Shown here in pieces: positions 16,091 through 25,490 of a DNA stretch of 42,390 bases. Made by a program: the position numbers and the translations under genes. The notes beneath the pieces were generated by a model. The model worked only from the letters and a program-made list of their open reading frames with translations. It was not told the DNA's origin and ran no database searches. Within the stretch, counting starts at the first letter, position 1, and each line of letters opens with the position of its first letter. Origin of the DNA: Spirochaetia bacterium (GTDB taxonomy: Bacteria > Spirochaetota > Spirochaetia > Treponematales > Treponemataceae); the NCBI GenBank assembly GCA_900769975.1, contig CAAGIR010000207.1, positions 1-42,390 of the forward strand, in the 5' to 3' direction.

Positions 16091-19000
16091 ATGAACAGAA
16101 TTTCTCTTTTTCCCGAACAAATTCCGCAGATTTTAATAGAAAATATAAAAAATCTAAATGCCGTATTTATTTTTCCAACAGACACAGTATTAAATTCCTG
16201 GGCTGAATACCTTATCATTAATTCCCAGACAACGGGAATTCAAGCCGTTTCAATGGAAAGTTTTATTGCCTGGGATAATTTTAAATCAAAATACCTGCAT
16301 GCGACAAAAGAAGGCTCTGAAACTATCCCTTCTATTTTGAAAAAATTTTTCATTCAAAATATTATTCTGGAAAATTCCCAAAAACCGTATGACGAACGTT
16401 TTCAAGTTATTATAAATCCAAAAGATGAATATGTTTCCAACGCTTTTTCGTTTTCTTCCTGGCTGTACAAAAATCTTTCTTCATTAAATCTTTTGAAAAA
16501 AAAATATCACGAAAATCCTGAATATGTAAAAGACAGTGAAGACTTTGATTACCTTAAACTTTACGAAGAATACAAATTATTTCTGGAAAAAAATAATCTT
16601 TATGAACCTTCGTGGATTGAAAACATTAATTTTTCTGCTGATAATAAAAAATTTTTCCTTTTTTACCCTGAACTTCTGGAAGATTTTGGTGATTTTGAAA
16701 AAATTCTTGAAAGCTGTGATGACGTTAATGTTTACTATCTGCCCGAAAACATTCCCTCGCCTAAAGCATATTTTTACTCAAATTCCAGAACGGAACTGCG
16801 CCATACAATTCTGCGGATAATTGAACTGGTAAAAAACAAAAAAGCGGACTGGTCTGAAATTGCACTGAGTGTTCCTGACATTGACACTTACAGGCCTTAT
16901 CTGGAACGTGAATTTTCAGAATATAACATTCCTTATGTCATAAAATCCGGCGTATCGCTGACAAAAAATAATGCCGCAAGAATTTTTAAAGAAATTTCTG
17001 ACTGTTACAATTCAAATTACAGTTATGAAAAAGTGCGTTCGCTTGTTCTAGATGAATGTGTGCCTTGGAAAGAAGAACATACAAAAAACAGGGAAGATCT
17101 TGTAAGGCTCGGAAATCAGATGAGGACAATTTGCAGCGTTGATGAAAAAAACATCTGGTTTGTTGCATTTAATCAAAAAAAGAAGGAACTGGAACATTTT
17201 ATTGAACAGAAAAGCAAGTCTTGCGGCGAAAATGATGAAAATTTACAGAAATTAAAAGAAAATCTGGATGATATTATTCAGGTGGAACATTTTTTTGGTA
17301 AATTAAAACATTTTGTGGATGCTTTTTTTGCGGAAAATATTTCTTTTGCTGATATTTTGACTTGCTGGCAGGCTTTTAAATCATTTTTCATGCAAAAGGA
17401 TGAAAATTTTTCTAATGAAGCAAATAATATTCTGGGGCGTGCCGTTTGTGAATTAAAGGAAATTATTCAGATTGAACAAAAATATGCTGATTGTGGTCTC
17501 ATTGTAAAAAATCCGTTTGAATTTTTTATAAGTGAACTGGAAACAAAAAAATATACACCGCAACAGAAAAATCTCACTGGCATTAATGTTTTTCCTTATA
17601 AACTTTCTGCCCTTTGCTATTTTAAATATCAGTTTGTAATAGATGCTTCTCAAAAAAACTTGGAAATTCCCTACAAAAAACTGAATTTTTTGAATGCTAC
17701 AAAAAGGTCACGACTGCATTTGATAGAAGAAGATAAACTTATTAATGCTGACGAAGTTTTTATCAAACTTTATGCAAAACAGAATAATGATAATTATAAT
17801 GATAATGAAAATCCGTCTCAAAACTATTGTGAAAAAACTGGCAGAGTGGAAAATAATTTACCTTCGCTTGATGAACATGTAACTTTTTCTGTAGCAGAAA
17901 GCACTTTTTCTGGGTTTGCAATTCCTCATTCGCTTTTGAATGTTTACGAAAATCCTTATAATATAGAAGAATTTGATAGAAATGACTATATTTTGAATGA
18001 AAAGAAATTTTTCCCAGAACTGTGCAATTCATTCGATGAAAAAAAGGACTGTTCAAATGAAAAAAATGACTGTTCAGACGATTCAAACGGTTCCATAAAA
18101 GAAACTGCACTTTTTATTACGCAAAAGCAAAAAGACGAATTTATTTCGTGGAGCAAAAAGAATTTTTATGTTCAAAACGAAAATCAAAAACAAAATGAAA
18201 ACGCAAATCACGACAAAAATCAAAACCAAAATGAAAAATCGGTTGCTCCTTATCATGTAAATCAAAAAATAAAAGACAAAATAAATCATTTTCTGGTGGA
18301 AAACAGAACGGGGACAGACCTTCTCACAGAAAAATGCGAAAAAACTGATAATATTAAAATTTCTGCCAGAGCAGATTTGGAATATTTTTTCCCTTGCCCA
18401 AGAAAATGGCTTTTTAAATCCATATTAAAACTACGCGAAGATTCTTTAGATACCAGTTTGATGCAGCCCTACGATATGGGAAATTTAAATCATAAAATTC
18501 TTGAACTTTTTATGTCATCTTTTGAAAATAAAACGCTGCCATTTTTTGATGAAGAAACAAAATCTTTCAAAATTATTGAGCAGAACAGTCAGATGATAAA
18601 TGAAAAAGCGGTGGATTTTCAGCTGGATTTGATGCCATTCGTAGAAAAAGCAATTTTAAAAACTGCAGGAATAAACGAATGTCCGCTTGTTATTCAGGAA
18701 CTGTCTGCACAAAAAGAAACAATTAAAAAGGACATTACCGATTTTTTGAAAGTTTTGCTTTTACCTTTTGGAATGAAAACAAACTGCAAGAAAGGTTATG
18801 AAAAAATGAACGGAATTGGAAACTGTACTGTTTTTGCGTGTGAAAAATCTTTTACATCGACTGAGGAAACTGATAATCCGCTGCAAAAACTTCAGTATTT
18901 TGGAAAAATTGACAATCTTCTTCTTTCACCAGAAAACGACTGGATTATCATTGATTACAAAAACACGAAAATTCCATCATCTGAATCAATTTCTGTGGAC

Positions 19001-19420
19001 GAAAACGGTATATTGCAAAATTTTCAAATGCCTGTATATTTTAAACTTTTATATGAAGAAAAAAAACACGATATTGCGGCAGGAACTTTTTATTCTATTA
19101 ATGAAAAAACGAGTTCCAGTGCTGTTGATATTTTCATGCGGGCAAAAGAAAGCGGTGATAAAAATGCCGAATATGTACCGAACAAAGAATTTATGCATTT
19201 TGCGGAAACGATGAACGCTCTTAATGTTTATGCAGCCGTTTTTGAAAAATCTGTAAATCCTTTAGAAACAAAAGAAATGAATTTTACCCCGTATACGTCA
19301 AATTCAAAAGAAGATATTATGAATGTTAATGTTTACAAACATTGTAATGAATGTACTTTTAAAAATATCTGCCGAACAACTTACATAATCGGTAAAAAAA
19401 ATCTGGCAGAACGACAATAA
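16091..19420 (+). CDS. addB: AddB-like subunit of AddAB helicase-nuclease
   Basis: This 1109-residue protein is the probable B subunit of the AddAB complex, which resects double-strand breaks for RecA loading. The C-terminal nuclease of the RecB/PD-(D/E)XK class has D941, D955 and K957 (in IIIDYKN). It is framed by four cysteines of the AddB iron-sulphur staple: C769 in FFPCPRKWLF, and C1085, C1088 and C1094 in CNECTFKNIC. The N-terminal helicase-like part has no Walker A motif, so ATP-driven motor activity should come from AddA alone. An Asn/Gln/Lys-rich low-complexity insert lies at about 692-720. The gene has a leaderless start and is followed, after a 307-bp duplicated structured spacer, by addA on the same strand. 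Confidence 0.85.
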   Translation: MNRISLFPEQIPQILIENIKNLNAVFIFPTDTVLNSWAEYLIINSQTTGIQAVSMESFIAWDNFKSKYLHATKEGSETIPSILKKFFIQNIILENSQKPYDERFQVIINPKDEYVSNAFSFSSWLYKNLSSLNLLKKKYHENPEYVKDSEDFDYLKLYEEYKLFLEKNNLYEPSWIENINFSADNKKFFLFYPELLEDFGDFEKILESCDDVNVYYLPENIPSPKAYFYSNSRTELRHTILRIIELVKNKKADWSEIALSVPDIDTYRPYLEREFSEYNIPYVIKSGVSLTKNNAARIFKEISDCYNSNYSYEKVRSLVLDECVPWKEEHTKNREDLVRLGNQMRTICSVDEKNIWFVAFNQKKKELEHFIEQKSKSCGENDENLQKLKENLDDIIQVEHFFGKLKHFVDAFFAENISFADILTCWQAFKSFFMQKDENFSNEANNILGRAVCELKEIIQIEQKYADCGLIVKNPFEFFISELETKKYTPQQKNLTGINVFPYKLSALCYFKYQFVIDASQKNLEIPYKKLNFLNATKRSRLHLIEEDKLINADEVFIKLYAKQNNDNYNDNENPSQNYCEKTGRVENNLPSLDEHVTFSVAESTFSGFAIPHSLLNVYENPYNIEEFDRNDYILNEKKFFPELCNSFDEKKDCSNEKNDCSDDSNGSIKETALFITQKQKDEFISWSKKNFYVQNENQKQNENANHDKNQNQNEKSVAPYHVNQKIKDKINHFLVENRTGTDLLTEKCEKTDNIKISARADLEYFFPCPRKWLFKSILKLREDSLDTSLMQPYDMGNLNHKILELFMSSFENKTLPFFDEETKSFKIIEQNSQMINEKAVDFQLDLMPFVEKAILKTAGINECPLVIQELSAQKETIKKDITDFLKVLLLPFGMKTNCKKGYEKMNGIGNCTVFACEKSFTSTEETDNPLQKLQYFGKIDNLLLSPENDWIIIDYKNTKIPSSESISVDENGILQNFQMPVYFKLLYEEKKHDIAAGTFYSINEKTSSSAVDIFMRAKESGDKNAEYVPNKEFMHFAETMNALNVYAAVFEKSVNPLETKEMNFTPYTSNSKEDIMNVNVYKHCNECTFKNICRTTYIIGKKNLAERQ

Positions 19421-19430
19421 AAAACGAAGG

Positions 19431-19712
19431 TATAAATCAAATGGCTGAAATGGCGCCATTTGATTTAACTTAGAGTTTCTGGCGAAACTCTGTTATTGGA
19501 CTGTTCGCGAAGCCGCGAACGCAATTGCAATCCTCGAAAGTTGAAACTTTCTGCGGTGTGCAATTTTATGGATGTATAAATCAAATGGCTGAAATGGCGC
19601 CATTTGATTTAACTTAGAGTTTCTGCCGAAACTCTGTTATTGGACTGTTCGCGAAGCCGCGAACGCAATTGCAATCCTCGAAAGTTGAAACTTTCTGCGG
19701 TGTGCAATTTTA
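19431..19712 (+). repeat. Tandemly duplicated 138-bp multi-hairpin element between addB and addA
   Basis: Two copies (19431-19568 and 19575-19712, period 144) differ at one base (G19482 versus C19626, in a hairpin loop). Each copy holds four consecutive stem-loops. A is a 12-bp stem at 19434-19445/19455-19466. B is AGAGTTTC/GAAACTCT with a 4-nt loop. C is GTTCGCG-AAGC-CGCGAAC. D is an outer AATTGCA/TGCAATT stem enclosing GAAAGT-TGAA-ACTTTC. No conserved reading frame is visible and no U-run follows. Copy 2 ends just before the addA Shine-Dalgarno (AAGGAAGG). The element fills the whole addB-addA gap and would be transcribed in the operon message. Confidence 0.9.
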
Positions 19713-19727
19713 AGGAAGGTTAATTTT

Positions 19728-22700
19728 ATGGAAAATATCGATGCAAACAATCAATATAATTTTTTCAAATTGCTAAAAAATCAACCAGATTCTGCCCAAA
19801 TTCAGGCAATTACGACAAAAAAAAATGCAGTTATTGCGGCGGGGGCTGGTTCTGGAAAAACAGAAGTTCTTGCCCAGCGTTTTTCATGGCTTGTTTTAAC
19901 GGGACAGGCAAAAGCTGATGAAATCCTTACGCTGACTTTTACAAATAAAGCGGCAAGCGAAATGTATCAGCGTATTTACGATAAATTAAACTTTTTTGCC
20001 AATAGCGAAACAAACGAATTTTTTACTGAAAAAGAAAAAAAACTTGCACAGCAGGGATTGAAAGATTTTTCCAACGCACATATTCAGACTCTTGATTCTT
20101 ACTGTTCAAATATTGTGCGTCAATGTGCAAACAGATATGGAATAAGCCCTGATTTTTCACTTGCTTCAAGCGACGGCCTCCACGACATAAAGGAAGCGGC
20201 ATTAAAATTTGTTTTTAAAAATCAACATACACCAGCCGTAAAAACTTTTGCCAAAGCAGGCGGATATCAGACTTTTGCGAATAATATCCTTGCTTATTCT
20301 ATAAATAAATTTACAGATTTAACTACGCCAGAAAATTATTTTACATCAAAAATTCCTGTTCAGATTACATATCTTGTTAATGCTTTGAATTTTTATTTTG
20401 GCGAAACTCCTGGTTTTGAAGAAAATTTCCCAGCCCAATACAATTTTCAGGAACTTATAGACAGTTTTTATTCTGAACTGGAAGCAAATTATGATAAAAA
20501 ACATTTAGAATACAAAATTAAGGCAGACGAACTTTTTGATTTTTATACGGATAATTTTAAATGCGAAAATTATACAAAAGAACAGTTGCAGCAGGCAGAT
20601 TTTATAACAAATTTAATTAACCAGTTTAATGTTTTTTCAAAAATGGTAGAAAATCTTTCGAACATGCAGGGAAAATGCGTAAAAGCAAACACCAAAATAA
20701 CAATCATCAAAAACAAACTTCTACCGACTATAAATGCGATTTTTGAATATTTTAAACAGTTTGAAGCAATTTCGTCACTTTACAGCCTTTTTGATAATTT
20801 TTTAATTGAAGTAAATAATTCCAAGCGTTCAAGCGGCAACCTTTCATTTAATGATGTTTCTGCACTGGCATTAAAAATTCTAATAGAACATAAAGATATT
20901 AGGGTTCTGGAAATTCAATCCTACAAAAAAATAATGATTGATGAATTTCAGGACAATAACGGAAAAAACAGAGATTTACTGTACCTGCTTTCCATAAAAG
21001 AAGATGCAGAAATTTCTCCAGACAAAGCAATTTACGCTCAGATTATTCAAAAAGATGAAAAAGGCAACATTCTCAAAGATAATCGTGACAGTGAAAAACT
21101 TTTTTTTGTTGGCGATGAAAAGCAGTCCATTTACAAATTTCGTGGTGCCGACGTTTCCATTTTTAACGAACTTACAAAAAACGGTGAAAATCTTCTTATT
21201 CCCATGACTTTTAACTACCGTTCAGACGCAGAATTAGTAAAAGCGTTCAACGGAATTTTTGCAAATAACTTTGGAATTTTTAAAAATAATGATATACCCG
21301 AAGATTACGAAGCGTATTACACAAAAGATGCAGAAAAAAAGGACCAGCAGTTGCCAGAACTGAACAGCACAAACGTTCCGATTCATTTTAAATTTATCAA
21401 CACAAATACGATAAAAAAAATGAATGAAGAAAATAATTCTCCTCTGCAAAAACTCATTCCAGAAGAAGAACAACTTGCCTATAACATTGCCAGAACAATA
21501 CTTCGTATCGCACAAGAAGAACAGAAAGAAAAACAAAATCTCGCAGATAATCAAAGCCCGGCAAATAACCAAAATCAAAGTCAAAATCAAAATGGAGGAC
21601 AAGCAAAAATTAACTGGGGTGCGTTTGCCATTCTTGATAAAGGCCGCACTCATCGTGCAAAAATCACAAAATACCTCAATTATTTTAACATTCCATACGA
21701 ATTGGACCAGTTTAACAACATTTTTGAAGACGGAATTATAAATGATTTTTACAATTTCCTTAGAATCTGCGTTTATCCGTCTGATATTAACGCTTTTGCA
21801 GCATATTTATGTTCACCGCTTGCTGGTTTGCAGGAAAACTCTGTAGAAATAATTCTTTCTCATCTTGTTGACGGCAAGGATTATGATTTTATTTTTAATC
21901 CTTTTGCAGATTTTGACAGTGAAATAAAACAGGATTTGTCTAACGGCGAATTTGAAAAATTCATAAATGCAAGAACTTTTTATGCTGACAATAAAACGCT
22001 TGTATTACAACAGAAAATTACAAAAACATTTGATATGCTGTGGAACAAGGCAGGCTATAAATACGAAACCATGCTGAATGAACAGACCGCTCTATGTGCA
22101 GAACAATTTGACATGCTGTTTGAACTGGCACGCAAATGCGAAGAAAATGAAAAATCTGTTTCCTGGTTTATTGATGAACTTGATTTATTAAAGGAAAATT
22201 TTTCTCAGGATGATTCTGATATCGATACAAAAGAAATTACATATCCTGTAGAACGAACTTCGGCCGTAAAAATCATGACAATTCATAAAAGTAAAGGATT
22301 GCAGTTTGAACATGTTTTCCTGTGCGGCTGTACATCATATAGATTTAAATGTGAAAAATCGCAGGTTTTCTTTAATGAAAAGTCGGGACTCAGTATAAGA
22401 CCAGAAAAAGGGACAAAAAACTTTTTTGTTATGCTGGACGAAATGCTTTCCAAGAAAAAGGAAATTGCTGAATTCAGAAGATTAATTTACGTAGGTATAA
22501 CACGTGCCAAAAAAGATGTATATGTAATGGGAAAATGGAATTATAATCCCGAAAAAAAATCAAGCAGTACAGATGAATTGAGTAATGAATCAAAAATTTT
22601 TGAAAACCTGGTTTTAAATCATTATCCTGACTATCAAAACGAAGGCGTAACATATAACGAGCCGCTTCCTTTTGATTTTGAAGAATTAATTCCTGTATCG

Positions 22701-23483
22701 TATAGCGAAGTGAAAACTGATTCTGTAAAAATGAATACAGATGAAAAACGCAATTTATTGATTAAACACGCTCAAAAATATTATGATAATGCGCAAATCA
22801 TAAATTATGAATGTCATCCTGTTTTAAGACTTGAACCGAGCAAACTAGGAGAGAAAGACACTCATCAAAGTTTTGGGCAAACATCACAGACAGAACAAAC
22901 ATCACAGACAGAACAATCAGTACAGACAGAAGATTCTCTGATATATGAAAGAAATTTTGAAAATGAACAGGCAAGTTATCTGTCGTCTTCTACATTTTCG
23001 CCTTCAGATTTTGGTATTCTGGCTCATTCATATCTGGAAGCATTTGTAAACGGCATTGCGCCAGAAAATTTTGAGCCGCCAGTGTCTTATTTTAAAGATT
23101 TAAGCGAAAAAGAAATTCAAATAAAGAAAACAGAATGTAAAGGATATGTACAAAATTTTGCACAATCAGAAATAGGACAAACGCTTTCGGTTGTAAAGGA
23201 AAAAAATCTTTTTGTAAAATCAGAATGGAAAGTAAAAATGTTTTATGAAGAAGCACTTTTTACAGGTGTGTTTGACCTTATTTTTCAGAATGAAGACGGT
23301 ACTTACACAATTGTAGATTATAAACATTATGAAAATCTCAATCCGCAAGATTTTTACAGCCAGTTGAACTGCTACAGGATAATTGCATCAAAAATATTTG
23401 ACATTCCAGTAACAAGCATTGACTGTAAAATTTGGGATATAAAAAACAGCACTATTTTTCAAGTACCAGTCTGCCGTCAATAA
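19728..23483 (+). CDS. addA: AddA-like helicase-nuclease subunit
   Basis: This 1251-residue UvrD/Rep-type superfamily 1 helicase is fused to a RecB-type nuclease and forms the motor and one nuclease of AddAB. Walker A is GAGSGKT (39-45), motif Ia is LTFTNKAASEM, and Walker B is MIDEFQD (D405, E406). Further motifs are VGDEKQSIYKFRGAD, TIHKSKGLQFEHVFL, and motif VI RRLIYVGITRAKKDVYV. The C-terminal nuclease has H in LAHSYLEAF, D1183 in FDLIF, and D1197-Y-K1199 in VDYKHY. Two low-complexity inserts are present: an Asn/Gln-rich one at about 600-625, and TSQTEQ repeats at about 1050-1070. A strong Shine-Dalgarno precedes the ATG. The 3' end overlaps the convergent pyrC gene by 32 bp. Confidence 0.92.
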   Translation: MENIDANNQYNFFKLLKNQPDSAQIQAITTKKNAVIAAGAGSGKTEVLAQRFSWLVLTGQAKADEILTLTFTNKAASEMYQRIYDKLNFFANSETNEFFTEKEKKLAQQGLKDFSNAHIQTLDSYCSNIVRQCANRYGISPDFSLASSDGLHDIKEAALKFVFKNQHTPAVKTFAKAGGYQTFANNILAYSINKFTDLTTPENYFTSKIPVQITYLVNALNFYFGETPGFEENFPAQYNFQELIDSFYSELEANYDKKHLEYKIKADELFDFYTDNFKCENYTKEQLQQADFITNLINQFNVFSKMVENLSNMQGKCVKANTKITIIKNKLLPTINAIFEYFKQFEAISSLYSLFDNFLIEVNNSKRSSGNLSFNDVSALALKILIEHKDIRVLEIQSYKKIMIDEFQDNNGKNRDLLYLLSIKEDAEISPDKAIYAQIIQKDEKGNILKDNRDSEKLFFVGDEKQSIYKFRGADVSIFNELTKNGENLLIPMTFNYRSDAELVKAFNGIFANNFGIFKNNDIPEDYEAYYTKDAEKKDQQLPELNSTNVPIHFKFINTNTIKKMNEENNSPLQKLIPEEEQLAYNIARTILRIAQEEQKEKQNLADNQSPANNQNQSQNQNGGQAKINWGAFAILDKGRTHRAKITKYLNYFNIPYELDQFNNIFEDGIINDFYNFLRICVYPSDINAFAAYLCSPLAGLQENSVEIILSHLVDGKDYDFIFNPFADFDSEIKQDLSNGEFEKFINARTFYADNKTLVLQQKITKTFDMLWNKAGYKYETMLNEQTALCAEQFDMLFELARKCEENEKSVSWFIDELDLLKENFSQDDSDIDTKEITYPVERTSAVKIMTIHKSKGLQFEHVFLCGCTSYRFKCEKSQVFFNEKSGLSIRPEKGTKNFFVMLDEMLSKKKEIAEFRRLIYVGITRAKKDVYVMGKWNYNPEKKSSSTDELSNESKIFENLVLNHYPDYQNEGVTYNEPLPFDFEELIPVSYSEVKTDSVKMNTDEKRNLLIKHAQKYYDNAQIINYECHPVLRLEPSKLGEKDTHQSFGQTSQTEQTSQTEQSVQTEDSLIYERNFENEQASYLSSSTFSPSDFGILAHSYLEAFVNGIAPENFEPPVSYFKDLSEKEIQIKKTECKGYVQNFAQSEIGQTLSVVKEKNLFVKSEWKVKMFYEEALFTGVFDLIFQNEDGTYTIVDYKHYENLNPQDFYSQLNCYRIIASKIFDIPVTSIDCKIWDIKNSTIFQVPVCRQ
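22881..22934 (+). repeat. 18-bp tandem repeat within addA
   Basis: Two perfect copies of ACATCACAGACAGAACAA (22881-22898, 22899-22916) and a degenerate third encode TSQTEQTSQTEQSVQTED. They sit in a linker before the nuclease domain. The 18-bp period keeps the frame, so copy-number change would lengthen or shorten the linker without breaking the gene. Confidence 0.75.
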
Positions 23484-24969
23484 AAAGACCTTTTATACAG
23501 CCTGTAAGTTTACGTCCTTCAAAAGGAGTTGCCTTACCTTTACTGTAAAAAAGACGTGAATCAACAATCCACTGTTCGTCTGGATCCAGTAAAGTAAGGT
23601 CGGCATCATAACCAGATTGTAAAAGTCCTTTCTGGATGCCCAGTATTCTTGCAGGATTTGCAGACATTAATTGCGAAAGTTTACGAGGACTAAACTGATT
23701 TTCTTTTACGAGAACAGTATTGCAAACTGCAAATGCAGTTTCTGCGCCAGTAAAACCAGGACTTCCAGATGCCTTATCATCTAAAGTATGCGGAGCATGG
23801 TCAGTAGAAATTACATCAACAGTTCCGTCACGTAACGCTTCAATTAATGAAATTCTGTCTTCTTCGCTTCGTAAAGGAGGATTAACAAGGGCGCGTATAA
23901 AAGGTTCATCTGTGCCACACAATGCAAGATGATGTGGTGTAACTTCGCAGGTAACGGCAAAACCAGAAGAATATTTTTTATTTGGGGAGAAGGGAACTTC
24001 ATCTTCAAAAGCCTGATATGCCGCATTCGCTTCATCAGCATAAAAAAATTCATCTTCATCTAAAATCATGTTTTTTGCTTCACGAATTGCCATAAGTGAA
24101 TTCGCTGTACTTACATGTGCCAGATGAATATGACATCCCGCCTGTTTTGCAAGCATAATGTTTCGCACAGTTGCCACATCTTCTGCCAGAGCAAGAATTT
24201 CGTTTGCCTTTGTAAGGAGCAAGTCTATCTGATTAATTTTTTCAGCATCGTCTTCATCCAAAGAATCAAGGCTGTCACTACCCCATGCACTTAGACCTAT
24301 TTCTTTCATTACTTCCAGAGCCTGCTGACGAAAAGGTTTAGCCTGTTTTGCAAGACTTACATCTTCACAATGACAGCTCACAATTACATCTTTTTCTCCG
24401 GCTTTCGTCATTCCTTCAAGCATTACAGAACATTCGGGCACATCACGTCCGTCTTCTGTAATAACAGGAATAAAACGCTTGTCTATAAACTCAAGGTGAC
24501 TTGTATCCTGCCCGTTAAAATCTTTTGTGATGCTTACTGTCTGAAAAAGATGCGTAAGTCCCAGAGCAGCGGCTTCACGTTCAATTTTAACAGCCATATC
24601 GGCAGAAGAAACAACAGGATTTGTATTTGGCATGGCAACAACAGTCCCAAATCCCCCAGATGCAGCAGCGTGCAAACCAGAATTTAAATCTTCCTTTTCT
24701 GTTTGACCTGGATATCGTAAATGAACGTGCATGTCTATAAATGCAGGAGTTACAGTTAAACTTCGTGCATTGTACAGTTCAAGAGGAAAATTTTCATCAA
24801 TGCCGTCTTCTTTCATAACTGCCCTGGCCATCTGTTCTACAGTTTCGCTTGAAGTAAAATAACCTTGAAAAACAGAGCGAATTTTAGAATCGACAATTAA
24901 TAAGGCACCTGGGGTGTCCATATTTTCATCTAAAAGCCTTGCATTATAAATTAAAACAGATTTTTTCAT
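23452..24969 (-). CDS. pyrC: Dihydroorotase
   Basis: This 505-residue zinc amidohydrolase cyclises N-carbamoyl-aspartate to dihydroorotate, the third step of pyrimidine synthesis. The metal-binding signature is DMHVHLRYPGQ (H81, H83). Later motifs are VVAMPNTNP, HIHLAHVST, EVTPHHL, NPPLR and STDHAPHT, as in class I enzymes. It is about 75 residues longer than typical (about 430). The extra residues fall in two acidic loops near 218-262 (SLDSLDEDDAEK) and 298-335 (LDEDEFFYADEANAAYQ). It is the last gene of the pyrB-pyrI-pyrC operon, 30 bp after pyrI, with GGAAA before the ATG. Its last ten codons run antisense into the end of addA. Confidence 0.93.
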   Translation of the reverse strand: MKKSVLIYNARLLDENMDTPGALLIVDSKIRSVFQGYFTSSETVEQMARAVMKEDGIDENFPLELYNARSLTVTPAFIDMHVHLRYPGQTEKEDLNSGLHAAASGGFGTVVAMPNTNPVVSSADMAVKIEREAAALGLTHLFQTVSITKDFNGQDTSHLEFIDKRFIPVITEDGRDVPECSVMLEGMTKAGEKDVIVSCHCEDVSLAKQAKPFRQQALEVMKEIGLSAWGSDSLDSLDEDDAEKINQIDLLLTKANEILALAEDVATVRNIMLAKQAGCHIHLAHVSTANSLMAIREAKNMILDEDEFFYADEANAAYQAFEDEVPFSPNKKYSSGFAVTCEVTPHHLALCGTDEPFIRALVNPPLRSEEDRISLIEALRDGTVDVISTDHAPHTLDDKASGSPGFTGAETAFAVCNTVLVKENQFSPRKLSQLMSANPARILGIQKGLLQSGYDADLTLLDPDEQWIVDSRLFYSKGKATPFEGRKLTGCIKGLFIDGRLVLEK

Positions 24970-24999
24970 TGACGCATTTCCTTTTAAGTTTTTACTATT

Positions 25000-25434
25000 T
25001 TATTTTTCACTTCCTGCAACGTATAAAGTATCACAATATTCACATTTGTAAATGCCTTTATTTTTATCAGAAAGAATGAAAGTTGGCTTTACATAATGTT
25101 CTGTCTGAGTAATACAGCGTGGATTTTTGCAATTAAAAACCCCCTGAACTTTTGCCGGCAAAGACATATTGATTTTTCTGACGATTTTCTCGTTTTCTAT
25201 GACATTTACACAAATATCAGGATCAATAAAACCAAGTACTGAATAATCTATATTGATGATATTATCAATTTTTATGATATCCTTTTTTCCAGATTTTTCG
25301 GAAGGCACGTTTTGAATAAGGCACGAAGTAAAAGGCGATTTGTCAAGTCCAAGCCATTGATAAATTTTCCAGCCGCTGCCAGCACGAATATGGTCAATAA
25401 CAAGACCGTTTTTTATAGTATTAACATTTAACAT
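25000..25434 (-). CDS. pyrI: Aspartate carbamoyltransferase regulatory subunit PyrI
   Basis: This 144-residue regulatory chain binds nucleotide effectors and holds the ATCase catalytic trimers together. The N-terminal effector domain contains NGLVIDHIRAGSG, and the C-terminal zinc domain has four ligands C102, C107, C131 and C134 (NCKNPRC and CEYC). Length is close to the usual 150. It follows pyrB on the same strand after 56 bp that contain a small hairpin. GAGG precedes the ATG by 6-7 nt. Its presence implies allosteric control of pyrimidine synthesis by nucleotide levels. Confidence 0.95.
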   Translation of the reverse strand: MLNVNTIKNGLVIDHIRAGSGWKIYQWLGLDKSPFTSCLIQNVPSEKSGKKDIIKIDNIINIDYSVLGFIDPDICVNVIENEKIVRKINMSLPAKVQGVFNCKNPRCITQTEHYVKPTFILSDKNKGIYKCEYCDTLYVAGSEK

Positions 25435-25458
25435 TTTTTTACCTCAAAAAGTTTAAAA

Positions 25459-25476
25459 GTCCGCCAGTTTGCGAAC
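25459..25476 (-). promoter_or_regulatory. Leader hairpin before pyrI
   Basis: On the transcribed strand GUUCGC and GCGGAC pair over six base pairs (one U-G) around a 6-nt loop and are followed by UUUUA. The same right arm and tail occur before pyrB. The U-run is short for an efficient terminator, so it may act as a processing or stability element or a weak attenuator. Confidence 0.5.
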
Positions 25477-25490
25477 ACATAACGATGTTT

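Noticed and set aside
19431..19727. Small protein genes within the addB-addA duplication
   Set aside because: Short frames are interrupted by stops, and the single difference between copies lies in a hairpin loop, with no sign of codon constraint.
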